In this document: piece by piece, positions 9,973 through 22,222 of the stretch
How positions within the stretch are numbered: position 1 is the stretch's first letter
How the letters are laid out: each line of letters begins with the position of its first letter
NCBI GenBank assembly: GCA_024180945.1
Contig: JAKSGN010000041.1
Location: forward strand, 1,116,001-1,180,000
DNA from: Macrophomina tecta
Lineage: Eukaryota > Ascomycota > Dothideomycetes > Botryosphaeriales > Botryosphaeriaceae
DNA: 64,000 nucleotides
Direction of reading: 5' to 3'
Notes under the pieces: model-generated
What the model was told of the DNA's origin: nothing
Databases searched by the model: none
Seen by the model: only the letters and a program-made list of their open reading frames with translations
Program-made: the position numbers and the translations under genes

Positions 9973-11834
9973 TGTTTGGGACTAAGAACCGGCTGATTGA
10001 GCTCTGCCAGACCCAGATTGATGCATTCAAGCGATTCTGCAGGGAATATATGCTGAATTGCCTTCCTCTACCAGAGGCCAAGTCCAAGCCTCCGTCGGTG
10101 TTCTCTGGCCAACAAGCAACCCCGGCACAGACTGAGGGACATGTGACGCACCACGAGGCCGTTGGAGTACGAGGTAGAGATCAGCAGCTCTTCTCCGAAA
10201 TGAACGTGCGGCTCCTCGTATTGTGCCGGTGTGCGAACCGCTACATCCGACAGGCCATAGGCGTTGCTCGACTCATCTCTCTCTCCCGTCTTGCAGCACC
10301 GCGCAGCGAGCCAGGGGAGCCGGGCCCTTCTCGACCGCGAGCTGGTGATGGCTCATGCGGCAATGGTGAGCCACGTGGTCACCATTTGTTCAGTGAAAGT
10401 CAGTTCAAGTGGGTTTGGAGGAGCAAGTGTCAGGGCTCGGAACGGCCCATACGTCACTAGAAGGCAGACCGGAGGGAGTTCGGGAGCGCCAAAACCGGAA
10501 TGCAAGTGCTGGTCCATCGGGGAAGTGGCCGTTGGGGCCGGGGATTGGTCGTGTCGGCGGGGCTCTTGCTGGACCCTGAAATTCACGAGTCGTGGAACTG
10601 CGTGCCGTTGATTCTTCAGCAAGCCAGGTGGACGCGCAGAGATTTTGCAAAGGGGCCGGAGAGGGTGGCGTTGATGATGTACACGCAGGCCAGAGGACCG
10701 GTGAGAAGGCGCTGGGACGGGCAGCTGGCCACACGGCTCCATCAGGCACCCTGGCCCCCCGGTCCAGAGCCGCGGTTTCCCAGGTGGTGGTCAGCGTCTG
10801 GCAGACGTCAGCTTGGCGCTCGACTACCACCGTCGTCATGCTCGCCAACCCTTGTCCAGGCACGCTTCTTGCTGGCGGCGAGTGTTGCACAGGCGGAGGG
10901 CACGGCCAATGGGCGGCTGGCGGTCGATTCGAGCAGTTGATCGCGTGCGAGGTTGCTTGTTCCTGTGAGCAGCAGGAACCCCCCGCCAGTGAGGGGCCGG
11001 GGCGGGGACTGGCACAGGCGAGTGAGCGGACAGCAGAGTGCCAGGGAGCGCTCCCCATGTTGTCCTCAGCAGATGCATACCGATGGCGACGGGCGCGGGT
11101 TGTGACTGGCGGAGGCTGCGCTATGGATCCGCGCGGTGCAGCTGGGAAGGCCACTAACGCGCGCGCAGATGCCGCAACGCACAACGCCGATTCCACGCTC
11201 CAGCCGACGCGGGCGGCCATTGCTGTGAGGGACAGCGATGCTATATCAGGAGCGCGAGAGCCGGGCCAGAAGTGCCAGGGCTCGCCGCGATAAGGCCTCC
11301 GATAACAGCGCGCCCTGCTGTGCCCCGGAATTCTTGCGCAGCATCGCGGGGGCGTTGCGGCGCACTACAATAAAACAACGGAATACGGTGAGCGCCCACA
11401 AGACCCCTTTTTCTCTATAGCCCAGCCCGGAGCTTCGCGGCCCCTTTGCTGTCCTTCCTCGGCGACTGACATAAGCTTTGCACAATGCGCAGCAGGCCAG
11501 GGCAGAGCGTCCCCGTCGCGCTCGTCCAGTAATCGGCCGCCCTCCGAGCACGACTCTCCACCACGCTCACTCAACACTCCAGGCCAGCCCACACATTTCC
11601 AAGGTTGCCTCCCTCCCTTGCGCGACCGGGCCCAGAACGGCGATCCTTTCTACGCGCTCGAATGGCTCTGACAAAACCCTCCTCGCCCTACAGCTGCCTC
11701 CTCTTCCCTTCCTCTTCGTCGCGCGTGCGCCTGCGGTTCGACCCGTAACCTGCACCCCTCCCTGGACTTCCCACGACCGAGCATCCCTTCTACTGGCGCG
11801 CCAGCCGAGCGCCCTCCTCGGACCCTAGCCAACC
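9973..11834. other. GC-rich intergenic region upstream of the GDE1-like gene
   Basis: Holds the duplicated tRNA 5' flank (9990-10024), one CACGTG (10372-10377) and, over 10.3-11.3 kb, overlapping ORFs of 116-271 aa on both strands. These ORFs show no domain, signal or family resemblance and are most likely chance ORFs. The last few hundred bases are C/T-rich, as in many fungal promoters and 5' UTRs. Confidence 0.45.
10372..10377. promoter_or_regulatory. CACGTG palindrome upstream of the GDE1-like gene
   Basis: A single CACGTG lies about 1.46 kb upstream of the start of a phosphate-related gene. In Neurospora and yeast the phosphate regulators NUC-1/Pho4 bind CACGTG. The distance is long, so this is only a candidate site. 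Confidence 0.25.
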
Positions 11835-14800
11835 ATGAAGTTTGGCCACAATCTCCCCCGCAATCAGGTCCCCGAATGGGCCTCTCACTACATCAACTAC
11901 AAAGGCTTGAAGAAACTAGTCAAGTCCGCGGCTGAGACGGCGAAAGCTGGTGGAGAGGCCGATCTGGCGGGTGAGCATGCGACCGCACTTCTATGGCCGC
12001 GCCGTCGGCCGCGAGGAGCACTCTTTGTGAGCGCCCCGCTAACGTCATAGGGCAGAATTTTTCTACTCGCTCGATCGCAACCTCGAAGATGTCGACGGCT
12101 TCTACAACAAGAAGTACGCCGAGTCGGCCCGCCGTCTGCGGCTGCTTTATGACCGCTTCGGACAGGCCTCCATGTTCTCCGACGGCGTAGACAGAGATGA
12201 GCTGGAGGACCTGGTGGGCGCTCTTCTCGAGCTGCGAGGACAGTTGAGGAAGCTGCAATGGTACGGCGAGGTCAATCGGAGAGGCTTCGTCAAGATCACC
12301 AAGAAGCTGGACAAAAAGGTCCCCAACTCGTGCACTCAGCAGCGCTATCTGGCCACCAAGGTCGACCCCCAGCCGTTCGCCACAAACTACAAACTGCAGC
12401 AGGATATGAAGGCCATCAATGACTGGCTTTCTGGCTTGGGAGACGCCAAGGTGTACGATGACGCCAGCTCCGTGCACTCTGCCGCTTCGCTGAAGAGGGT
12501 CTCTTCGAGAGCTATTCTGAATCTGCCCTCTGGTCTACTAGACACGGTCGACCAGGCTGTCCGGAATGACGATGCCTCTATACTCGAGGAACTCCTCCAT
12601 GAGGCTGAAACGGGAGAGGATGTATCCAGCCCTCCTTACCAGAAGTTACTTCTCAACCTCCTCCAGCGGTCTATTTCCTGCAGGTCCCGGCAGTGTATCA
12701 GCAAGCTGCTGGCTCAGATCATTTCTCCGGATGATGAAGACGATCTAAACAAGCGCAACTGCATTCACAGGCTTGTGATTGCCATCGGCCGTGCGAAAAC
12801 AAACGAAGCCCAGAAAGATGGCCAGAGCCAAGGAACAGGATCATTCCTCGGCGTTCCCAATGATTCCACCAGCTTCATCTCTCCGGCCGAATCTCCAATG
12901 CACTTGCCACCGCCGAGCTCGATCACAGAGCAGCAGTCGAGTAAGCTGCTTGACGACAAGGATGAGTCAGTCCTCCTGCTCTCGTTCCTTCTAGACAGTC
13001 TTAAGCCCGAGCAGCGCCCCGCTCTCGCGGCCCGGGATTCGTATGGGCGACTTCCGCTGCATTACGCAGCGCAGTATGGCTTTGTGGTCATTTGCAAGGT
13101 CGTCATTGGGCATATGCAGAAATGGGGCCAATTTGACGTTTCCCACGGCCTCGACTCTCCTGAATGGCAGGATAATGATGGCTACGCGCCACTGCACCTG
13201 AGTGTCATTGGTGGCCACCCGTTAACTACCAAGACACTCCTGGACTCTGAGAGTTGGCAGGGAACTGAAGACGAGAAGATCTCCACCCGCAAGTCAGTAT
13301 CGAAGTCCGGTGCTGCGCTGGCTTTAGCCGCGAAATCCAACTTTGCTCAGATTGTAAAACTTTTGGTCGAGGCTGGAGTGGATATCAACTATCAGGATGA
13401 GCAGGGCGAGACTGCTCTGCATGTCGCTGCTCGTTATGGTCATACCGATGTCGCCAGGACCCTCATTGAAGGTACGGCGGAACAGAAAGCCAATGTCGAT
13501 ATTCCAGAGAAGACTTTTGCTTGGACCCCGCTATTCATTGCATGTGTTGACGGGCATTTACCCGTTGCACAGCTGCTCATTGAAGCTGGGGCGGAGTTGG
13601 AGAGGGCTGATCTCTCGGGATGGACACCAAAGGAGCACGCTGCGCTGAGAGGGCATTTGGACATTGCAAAGGTTCTGGCCGATCTCACGCCCCCTCCAGC
13701 CTCCACAACAAAAGAGCAAGAACAGCCTCCGGTCCGCTCGGAGTCGCCACCGCAGTCCTCTATTGAGGAGAGAAGATCGAATGTCAACAAAGATGCCCGC
13801 GTGCCCGAGCCCGTCAAGACATTTGGTCACCGTTATCTGCGGGATGAGAGCATGGTCCTTGTCAGCCTCGGCAGCATGGACATGCGGAAGCATGTCGAAC
13901 CCGTCAAGCTGGACGATATCCACATTTCTGACGCACACGCGACTCAGCTCGACACAGCTCTCTCCGTTGTTGTTTCTGCTCAAGGAGCTTCGGGAGAGCC
14001 GACGGTCATTGATCTTCCTGTTCAGGAGAACATTAGCACTGATCCTATCACCTTCAGTACCAAAGATGTGTCTAAAGTCAAGCTTCTCTTCGACATTGTG
14101 CCTACTTACGCTGGCTCGAAAGAACGCGTGGTTGGCCGTGGTGTTGCCATGCTGTCAAGCGTCAAGCAGATGGTTGGCTCCCAGAGGATGAACCTCAAAG
14201 GCGATGTCAGCGTGCCGATTGTCGCTGCCAATACTCTGGACGTCATTGGATCAGTCAACTTCAACTTCCTCGTAATAACGCCGTTCTCACACCCTAATCT
14301 ATCTATCACGGAGCACCAAACGTACTGGAGGACTATGGCGTCGACGATGGTCATTGGACACAGAGGTGAATTGGAATTTGGTTCTTCTTTCCTCCCCCGC
14401 AGTTTCCTAACTCTTGTGAAGGTCTTGGCAAGAATCTTGCGTCTCGGAAGTCTTTGCAGCTTGGCGAGAACACGATTCAGGTAAGATTTGCTTTTTTATC
14501 ATGAGAGGAAAAGACTTAACAGCCGTTGTAGTCTTTCATTGCTGCTGCCAACCTAGGAGCATCTTACGTGGAGGTATGTCCCCAATTACCCGTGAAGAAT
14601 GATATGAAAACTAACAGCAGTGCAGTTCGGTATGATTCCAACCTAGCCACAAGTGACTTTAGGTGCTGATAATCTCCGAGATGTTCAATTGACCAAGGAT
14701 CATGTTCCGGTAATATACCATGACTTCCTTGTCAGTGAGACAGGTATCGACGCGCCGGTTCATACTCTGACACTGGAGCAAGTAAGTTCAAGCTATTAAG

Positions 14801-16006
14801 GAGACTCTAAGTGTAGGTCTGTGCTAATAAACGCAAAGTTTCTCCAACTCAGCGAGCAAAAAACGCCTCGTACATCGAGGCCATCCTCACCTACCGAGGC
14901 AAAGATCGAAAACAAGGAGGTTGCGGGCCTCAAAAAGCCACGCCCTCGCTCCTACTCCGTGGACATCAAGAAGGAAACCCAGTCGGAAATGAACGAGCGC
15001 ATGAAGCACACCCGTGATTTCAAGATGAAGGGTTACAAAGGGAACAGCCGCGGTAACTTCATTCAAGCGCCCTTCACCACACTTGAAGAGATGTTCAAGC
15101 AGCTTCCTGAGTCCATTGGCTTCAACATTGAGATGAGTAAGTCTGCACTTGAGCTAAAAGTCCTCGCAAATTCTAACATCCGATAGAATACCCAATGTTG
15201 CACGAGTCGGAGGAGCATGACATGGACACGTACGCCGTGGAGTTGAACTCCTTCGTCGATACCGTTCTGAAGAAGGTCTACGATCTTGGCGTCAAGCGTA
15301 ACATCATCTTCTCCTCATTCCACCCTGATATCTGCCTCTTGCTGTCCTTCAAGCAGCCCTCCATCCCCATCCTCTTCCTCAGTGACGCTGGCACCTCACC
15401 GGTCGGCGACATTAGAGCTAGCAGTCTCCAAGAAGCCATCCGCTTTGCTTCTCGCTGGAATCTCCTCGGTGTCGTCAGTGCTGCAGAGCCACTTGTTATG
15501 TGCCCGCGCCTGGTCCGAGTCGTCAAGGAATCTGGTCTGGTTTGTGTCAGTTACGGTGTGCTGAACAATGATCCTGTCTATGTGCAGGTAAGCATCTCTT
15601 CGCACAAGCCACCTAATCTGCAGAAAGCTAACCTGCATTTTTTCAATAGCGACAAGTGAAGGAAGGCATCGACGCCGTCATTGTTGACAGCGTTCTCGCC
15701 ATCCGTAAGGGTCTCACTGCCCATGAGGAAACCGAAAGGGCTAGTAGGGAGAGCAAAGACACCGTCGCCGCCGCCGCAGCAGCAGCCGCCGCGCAGCTCA
15801 CTAACGGCAATACTCCCAACGGCGCGTCCACGAATGGCGCTGCCGCGGCCAATGGCACCACCCCAGCTGCGAACGGTGCCAGTGGCTCCAATGAAGTCCG
15901 CGACGACGTGCCCCCGGAGATCGCGCGCATCGTCGATACTGTCAACGGCGTGCCCGTCTATTCCGCCGACGGTAACGGCAACGCCGTGAACGGAGCAGTT
16001 TTCTAG
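11835..16006 (+). CDS. GDE1: SPX-ankyrin-GDPD glycerophosphodiester phosphodiesterase (Gde1-like)
   Basis: Nine exons: 11835-11970, 12056-14365, 14422-14480, 14532-14573, 14626-14629, 14681-14781, 14839-15136, 15187-15587, 15650-16006 (1235 aa; phases consistent). An SPX domain starts at residue 1 (MKFGHNL, NYKGLKKLVK) and senses inositol pyrophosphates in this family. Ankyrin repeats span about 370-600. The GDPD domain starts near 812 with HRGLG, continues with the acidic EFD pair, split by a 4-nt microexon, and a downstream YHDF histidine, so the catalytic set looks complete. This argues for Gde1, which hydrolyses glycerophosphocholine to choline and glycerol-3-phosphate, rather than the Pho81/NUC-2 regulator, whose GDPD is degenerate. 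The Ala/Asn/Gly-rich C-terminal tail is low complexity. It is convergent with PPN1. Confidence 0.9.
14626..14629 (+). other. 4-nt microexon (TTCG) in the GDE1-like gene
   Basis: The microexon is flanked by a branch site ACTAAC and GCAG acceptor upstream and by a GTATGA donor downstream. The following intron (14630-14680, 51 nt) ends in GAG. Joining V-E to TTC-G and then AT-GTT restores the family motif E-F-D-V-Q. The alternative acceptor TTTAG at 14662 keeps the frame, but it would need a 33-nt intron and would break the E-x-D pair. Confidence 0.75.
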
Positions 16007-17043
16007 AGAGGCAGCTGAGCGGGATGGATTATTGCGTGGCTCCCTTCTCCCCTCATTTTGTCGTGGCTTTTTGCTACTTGTTGATGCCGGCTGGTTCCTC
16101 TGATACCCTTCAGTCCGCTTCAACACGCGGGCGGAATTGTTAATTGCTTTGCGCGTGTTTGCGGTGCGGATTGAAGATATATTACCCCTCTGGCTGCGTG
16201 CTAGGTTACCTTTATTGATCTTACGGAGGCTACCTTTGACATCGCCACTCGTCGGTTGATTGGTGGCAGTGAGCAGCGGCGTTTGCCGGAGGCATTGCTA
16301 GAGAGTTTGAAGGGAGGAGAACCTCAACGACAGTTTATCGGAAAAGGATGGGTTAGTCTGGTTTTGCTCTCACTTACTTCCCAATTGTACTGCATTGCAC
16401 ACATACACATACACTCGGCTGTATGATCATGGCCCTCCTTTTTGAGGCAACGACGGTCACGGCGTTTGTGGAGGGGATGGCATTCTCTTGGTAGGCAGGA
16501 CCAAAAAAACGGATCTCGATTCTTATCACCCTTCTCCCATCTGCTGCACTGCGTCTTCTCTCTTCTATTCTATGCTTTCGCCGTTCTCATCTCTTGTCCC
16601 GATCCTTTAGAACTTCTGCGCTCTGAAGGAGACTGCGGAAACGCGTATGCAACCAGCCGACGTGCAAAAATGTCCAAACCGACAAGGAAAGTCCCTCAAA
16701 CCCTGCCATGCACACATATCCCCCCTTAATCATAGTAGGACTCGTTGTCCGCTGTGTCTTGAAGGTCAACTGGCGGCATAAACAAATGACTAGGTCGCGA
16801 GGGGAAAAAGAAAAACCCTCTTAAAAAAAAATCCGAACGCCACAACCCCGTACACGTTCAGACACAATCGCAAGCATCAGAAGAAAAGAAAGAAGCCCCA
16901 GGTGGATACCAGCGCTATGCCAAAGTTCAAGAAACGCGTCAATACCGCACGGAAGGCAGCCGAGGAAAAAAAAAAAAAAAAAAAGGGAGCGATGAAGCAT
17001 TTGCTCGAGAAAGAACGAAGGAGGAAAAACGATAACAAGCTAC
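16007..17043. other. Convergent intergenic region, GDE1-PPN1
   Basis: About 1 kb between two stop codons. I see no gene. It holds the 3' UTRs of both genes, with T-rich and A-rich tracts near 16825 and 16967-16984. Confidence 0.5.
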
Positions 17044-19708
17044 TCAAAGCTCGCCATCGCCCAGACCCTCATGCGCTGCTTCTTCTCTTCCTTCTCTTTC
17101 CATGCCCGGCACCGGCACGGGGACCCAGCCGAACTGCTCCTCGATCTCATCGCGGTCCATGGTGCCGACGAAGGCACGCTCGATGAACGTGTACCAGACA
17201 TGGTGCTTCGGGCCCTTCTTGTGGTGCCTCTTCTTCTTCTTCTTCTTCTTCTTTTTCTTCTTCTTCTCTGCGTCCACCTCTTCCCCATCGTCAGTCTCGT
17301 AAATTTCGTTATCATCGTCATCATCATAGTCACTCTCCTCCCGCTCCGCAAGGGCGCGCTCCGCCTCATCTCTGTTATCCCCGACCAAACCGTTCAACAC
17401 ATCCACGCCATCCTCCCATTCATTCGCTCCCTTGACGGGCGCGTCTTGTTCCTCAACGCCCTGCTTCTTACCCTTCTTATGGTGCTTCTTCTTATGCTTT
17501 TTGCCCTTCTTCCCGTCTTGTTCGGCCTTCTCATTAAAACTGCCAATTCGCCTCGCCAGATTGATATAACTCCGCACCGTCAGGTCCTCCAGCCGATATG
17601 GATCGCTCTCATTATGCGTCGAGTAGTACACCTCGAACTCAAACGGCAGGGGGTGCGGCGTTGGGTGTTTTGGTTTCTTGCCGCTATGCTTGCCCTCGCG
17701 CCAGCGCTGGGCGCCGAAGCCGTCGCCAAAGTCCGCATCATCGCCGTCTGTGTAGTCGGCGTAGAGGAGGGACGTCGGATTCTTGGTCGTTGTGTTAGAT
17801 TCGGGGGAGCCGGGTGTGGTGGCGGCGAGGTACGAGGCAGACTGGTGGAAGTCGTTATTGGTGCGGGTGAGGTTGGCATAGTATTGGGTGTAGCCGAGGA
17901 GGGAGAGGGTTTGCGGCGAGTAGGCTGGGCCAGGCGGCGACGATTTCGAAGGAGGCTTGGGCACGGTGAACTTGTACTTCTTCTTCTTCTTCTTCTTGTG
18001 CTTCTTCTTCGCAGATTCGCGGTCCTTGGATTTCTTGCTGGAGGAGAGGTCGTCTCCGTCCACTTCATATTCGTCTTCGGCTTCGTCGACCTCGTTCTCA
18101 AACACGTCCTTGAGATACTTCTCCGGCCGATGTTGAGGAAATTCCGCGCTTCCAAGGGCTTCCAATCCGGTGATGTTGTAGTCGAAGACCCTCAGCGTAG
18201 GGAAGTAGTTAGGGACGATAGAGGGACCAACCAGGGAAAAGCTAAATCGCTCACCCCACGGCCCGCCGATTTCTTCCAAGAACTTGTCGTTCTCCTTCCT
18301 TCCCCTCTTCTTCTTCATCAGACCAAAGAAATCCTGGGCGGGATGGACGGCCGAATCCTCATTTCCCTCAACCTCGAAGCTTGCCTTGGCGCTCTTCTTC
18401 GACTTCGGACTTGGCAGATTCGCCCACTCGTTCCGCAGATCCATCAGATAATCTGATGCGCTCGCCACCGAGACGTCACCGTCCGGGTTCAGCGAGATCT
18501 TTTGCTTCAACGAGCCCTTCATTCTGCCCTTCTCAGTCGACTTCCTGATATCGTTGAAATCCTGCAGCTGGAAGTGGTCGATGTTCATGTGGCCGTACAG
18601 CGAGGTGACGATGACATCGCGGTATTGGCGCGTCCAGAGGGCGTACTTCTGCCAGCATGTCTCGTCCCAGCTCTGCTTGTTCTCGGTGCGGGCGGGGGGA
18701 ACGTGTCCGATGAGGATGGCCTTCATGCCGCGTTCGCGCAGGATCTGCAGTTGGACGCGCAGCCACTCCATGTGCTCGTAGCCCGGCTCTGACTTGATGG
18801 CGCAGCCGTCTACGGCCGAGTTCGAGTCGAAGAAGTACCTGGGCCGGTGTTAGTGCCGCGTTTGCCAGCTCATGCTGTGCTTCTCCAGACGGACTTACAT
18901 TGTGTTCAGGCTGAATATGGCGAGCTTGTTCGGGATGACCTCAACCTGGAACCACCCACCCCTCTGGAACTGATGCCTCTGCTCCTCCGGGATGAAGCTG
19001 CGCCAGATATCCAGGTAAGCCGAGGTCCAGCGGTTAGGGCCCTCGAGGAAGATGTTGTGCGGCAGGATGTCGTTGTTGCCAATGGTCGGGACTATGGGGA
19101 TAACGAAGTCGTTCGTCGGATCGTCGTCGTTGTCGTCGTCGCCGCGGGCGAAGACCTCCCTGAACTTGGCGACGACCAGCTCGTTCAGCTCCTGCACCTG
19201 CTTGTCGCTGCGAGGGTACTTCTCGTCGTTGTCGTGGCGGGCGGTGTCGCCGGTCCAGACGATGAAGTCGATGTCATCGCGGATGTTGTCGCGGATCCAG
19301 TCGAAGGTCGCGTTGACCAGCGTCAGCGGCGAGTCACAGCCCGACGTCTCTGCCCCGTAATAGCCAGCGGGGCCATGCCCACGATGGCAGGCCCCGTCGC
19401 GCGCGGTGCTGCCGTAGGTCTTGTAGAAAGGGTCGGGGTGGAAGTCTGGCAGCGGAGGGGGGTGGATCAGCTTCGGCTGCGATGCACCTTCGCACGCGCG
19501 AGCGCCAGGCGGACATACCGGTAATGTGGAGGAATTTGCCCGTCAGCGGGCGCGAGCGTGAGTGCGGGCGGAGCAGTTGTACGTCTCGGCCATTTCTGCT
19601 GCGGCTCGCGTCTGGAGCTGCTGCAGGTACGCTAAGGGCGGACGCGGGCGGGACGATCAGCGTCGAGGCGAGCGCGCAGGTCAACGAGGCCGCAGGCCGC
19701 AGAACCAT
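17044..19708 (-). CDS. PPN1: Vacuolar endopolyphosphatase (Ppn1)
   Basis: Three exons: 19708-19519, 19445-18899, 18838-17044 (843 aa). An N-terminal hydrophobic stretch acts as signal anchor. A metallophosphoesterase domain follows: HITDFHPDP, whose first metal Asp is created by splicing of intron 1, then WTGDTARHD, GNND, SLNTMYFFDSNSAVDGC and GHVPP, then YGHMNIDHF. These are hallmarks of Ppn1, which cuts long polyphosphate chains inside the vacuole. The conserved end (WYTFIERAFVGTM near the C terminus) is present. The protein is longer than yeast Ppn1 (674 aa) because of Lys- and Asp/Glu-rich insertions: one with runs of K near residues 520-530, others near 700 and 790. It is convergent with the GDE1-like gene, another phosphate-scavenging gene. 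Confidence 0.93.
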
Positions 19709-22222
19709 GGTGGGAAGAGGGAGCAAAGCGGTTGCAACAGCGCGTGCGACGAGGACAGACAGCACGCGGCCTATATCTTCTTTTCGACGAATTCTCGCCG
19801 GCGCAGGATGCGCCTGGAGGCATGACTTGGCAAGCGCGCAAGGCACGTCTCTTTCTACGACACGAGCATAAGGCGGGCGCTGCCATTGGTGCTCGACGCC
19901 CATGACGTTGGCCCCAGGGGGTCTGACCAGAGCCACCATGGTGCTCAGAGTCCACCGCCTTCTCTGTCCTCCGTCGCGTGGCGACATCGTGTGATAGCCT
20001 CTCGCGACACGCAGAAGCCCCTCTGCAAGGCCCGCCGCGGGAGTCGGCCGGGCCCAGCAGTCACACGCGCCAGAGCCGTGCTGGGCCCCAGAAGATCGTG
20101 GCCGGCGCGAGCGGACGGAAACACCCCCTGAGAATACGCAGCCCTCGATCCTGTGAGGCGCGGTCATGTCATGCTGCGCGCATGGCAGACCAGAAGGTTC
20201 GTAAGCAGGACGCATCAGACCCTGCTGGCATCTCGATTCTGGGGAACACGGCCCACACCGGCCTTGAAGAAATCTGGCAGTCCACCGGGAGAGGCTCCAA
20301 TACAGCACTCGCCCTCCCCGGCACTTCGGCAGCACTACAGCGGAAATCGGGCACACTCATCCACTCCATCGTCTCCACCGGCTCTTTGTTCCGTGTCTCC
20401 GCCACTCTCATTCCACGCACAAGAACGAAACACGCGAGAAGCAGAGCCGGGAGGAAATGCTTCCGCCCTGCCCAAAAACCTGCCGCGGTCAACAAGCCCA
20501 ACCGACAAGGGGGGGGGAGGATAGTCCGCGATCATTACGTTTGCCTTACGACGCCTGCCGATCCGCGTAGCCAGAAAAGGGCCCGGCATACATAGCACTA
20601 CATCGCCCGAGTATATCTAACACGCCAACCAACTACAGGGGACGAAGTGCGCGCATACCGCCTCTTCTAAAGCCAGAAATAAAAAGCCTCACCCAACCGC
20701 CTGTCGTGTATAGCCCGCGCCGCCGCTTTACTTCTCCCCCCATCACCCGCCCAATCGTCTGACCCCGCTCTCTTGCGGCTCATGATGCGTGGAAATGTGA
20801 CCTACATAGCCGCTCTTGCGCAATTTGAGAAAAAAAAAAAAAAAAAAAGATGTGAAAACAACAGTAAATTCCCGCAACGAGAGGCTACTGGACGGTAGCA
20901 TCTCCAGCCTGACCAGCCTACTCCACGCGCCGCCTCCGGTCGATCCCCCAAACGACTGGATCGCTGGACCCTCTCGCCCGCCGTCATAGTCGCCGCCACT
21001 ACTCGAAGCTTCCTCCCGCAATGTACCCTTGCACCATCCCAAAAAAAAAAACCCCCCTCGTATAGTGCAAGCGCTCGTGCGCGCGTGCAGATCAGAAGGG
21101 CTCCCTGGGAATCCCCGGGACCCAAGCGACGCAGACCACGGCGTGCCAACGGTGGTCACAAGTGCCCGCCCCCTCCAGAGACAACACACAAGTGAGGAGG
21201 CTGACGCTGACGCGAGAGAGAGAGCGTTCTGCATCGTGGCGACGATCCGCAACGATGCCCGTCCGTTTCCGGTAGATCAGGTCACAAGCCCTCTTTTCTG
21301 CCTGCCTCTCGAAAAAAAAAAAAAGGTCTTTCCTTCAGGAATGTGATAGAAGCAACTCCCGCAGTTCGAAGTTGCGCAAGCCACGCGCAGAAATACCCTA
21401 TGTGTGCAAGTGCATTTAGCCCCTCCTTGCCCCTCACTTGCCTCTGTAAACGTGTTGCATGTATGCATAGCATGTGTGACGTTCCACTGCTCTCAGACGA
21501 AAAAGGAAAAAATAAATAAATAAAAATTTTCCAACCAACCACACATGCATATAACAAGTCATGGCCACTTGAACCTCAAAACACGAGCTGTCACAAAATT
21601 TTTATCTCGCTCAAAAATGCATCCTGCATCATTGTCTCTTTCAGGCTGCTCACCTTCTTATCGACTGCGTGAGAAGAGTGGAAGAGGAAAATAAGAGCTC
21701 CTCCAGTAGATGTATCCTGACGTATCTTTGTATAGGAGCAGAAAATAAAGAAGCCCTCCCGAAGGAAGAATATGATGCAACTTATGCTTGCTTTCTGCAA
21801 TGCTCAGTATGCTCATCTTCCTCATACTGGGGATCGGATACTAAAAATAAAAAGAAGCAAACGAAAGATAACAAATGATATGCTCGACCTCATCCGGGTC
21901 TTTTTCTCTCCCCATCTGTGCCGAGCGCCCGCCAAATATGCAAGGGACGTTGCGGTCATGAAGCCCGTTGGAAAAAGAAGCTCATAAAACCCACTCAAGC
22001 CCGATGGTACTCCTCAGATGGCCTTTAGTAGTAGAGATGAATCAAGTGCTCCGCAATAGGAAAAGAAGGTAGAACGGGAAAGAAAGGAAGATGCAAGAGA
22101 AAAAAGCCTCCAAAAAATACCCAAACACCATGCTATGCTGTGTTGATGCAGAGATTGATGGCAAACATGCCCCGCCATAGCTTATCAAACGCCTTTCCAA
22201 TGCCCATGTGTCTCTTATGCCG
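19709..22222. other. Intergenic region upstream of PPN1
   Basis: About 2.5 kb without a supported gene. ORFs of up to 205 aa on both strands over 19.7-20.7 kb have no family resemblance. Poly-A tracts occur at about 20828-20847, 21040-21050 and 21310-21325. The right part is the probable 3' UTR of CHD1. Confidence 0.45.

Noticed and set aside
10405..11293. 271-aa minus-strand and 233-aa plus-strand ORFs
   Set aside because: They lie on top of each other in a GC-rich spacer, with no family resemblance or clear start context.
15656..16126. ORFs over the Ala/Asn-rich end of the GDE1-like gene
   Set aside because: Other-frame shadows of its last exon.
17071..18456. 461-aa plus-strand ORF of Leu/Val-rich sequence
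   Set aside because: Antisense shadow of the Lys/Asp/Glu-rich PPN1 exon; the hydrophobicity is a complement artefact, not membrane helices.
19334..20356. 340-aa minus-strand ORF
   Set aside because: Its 3' part is exon 1 of PPN1 plus intron read-through; the 5' part has no support and lies upstream of the better ATG at 19708.
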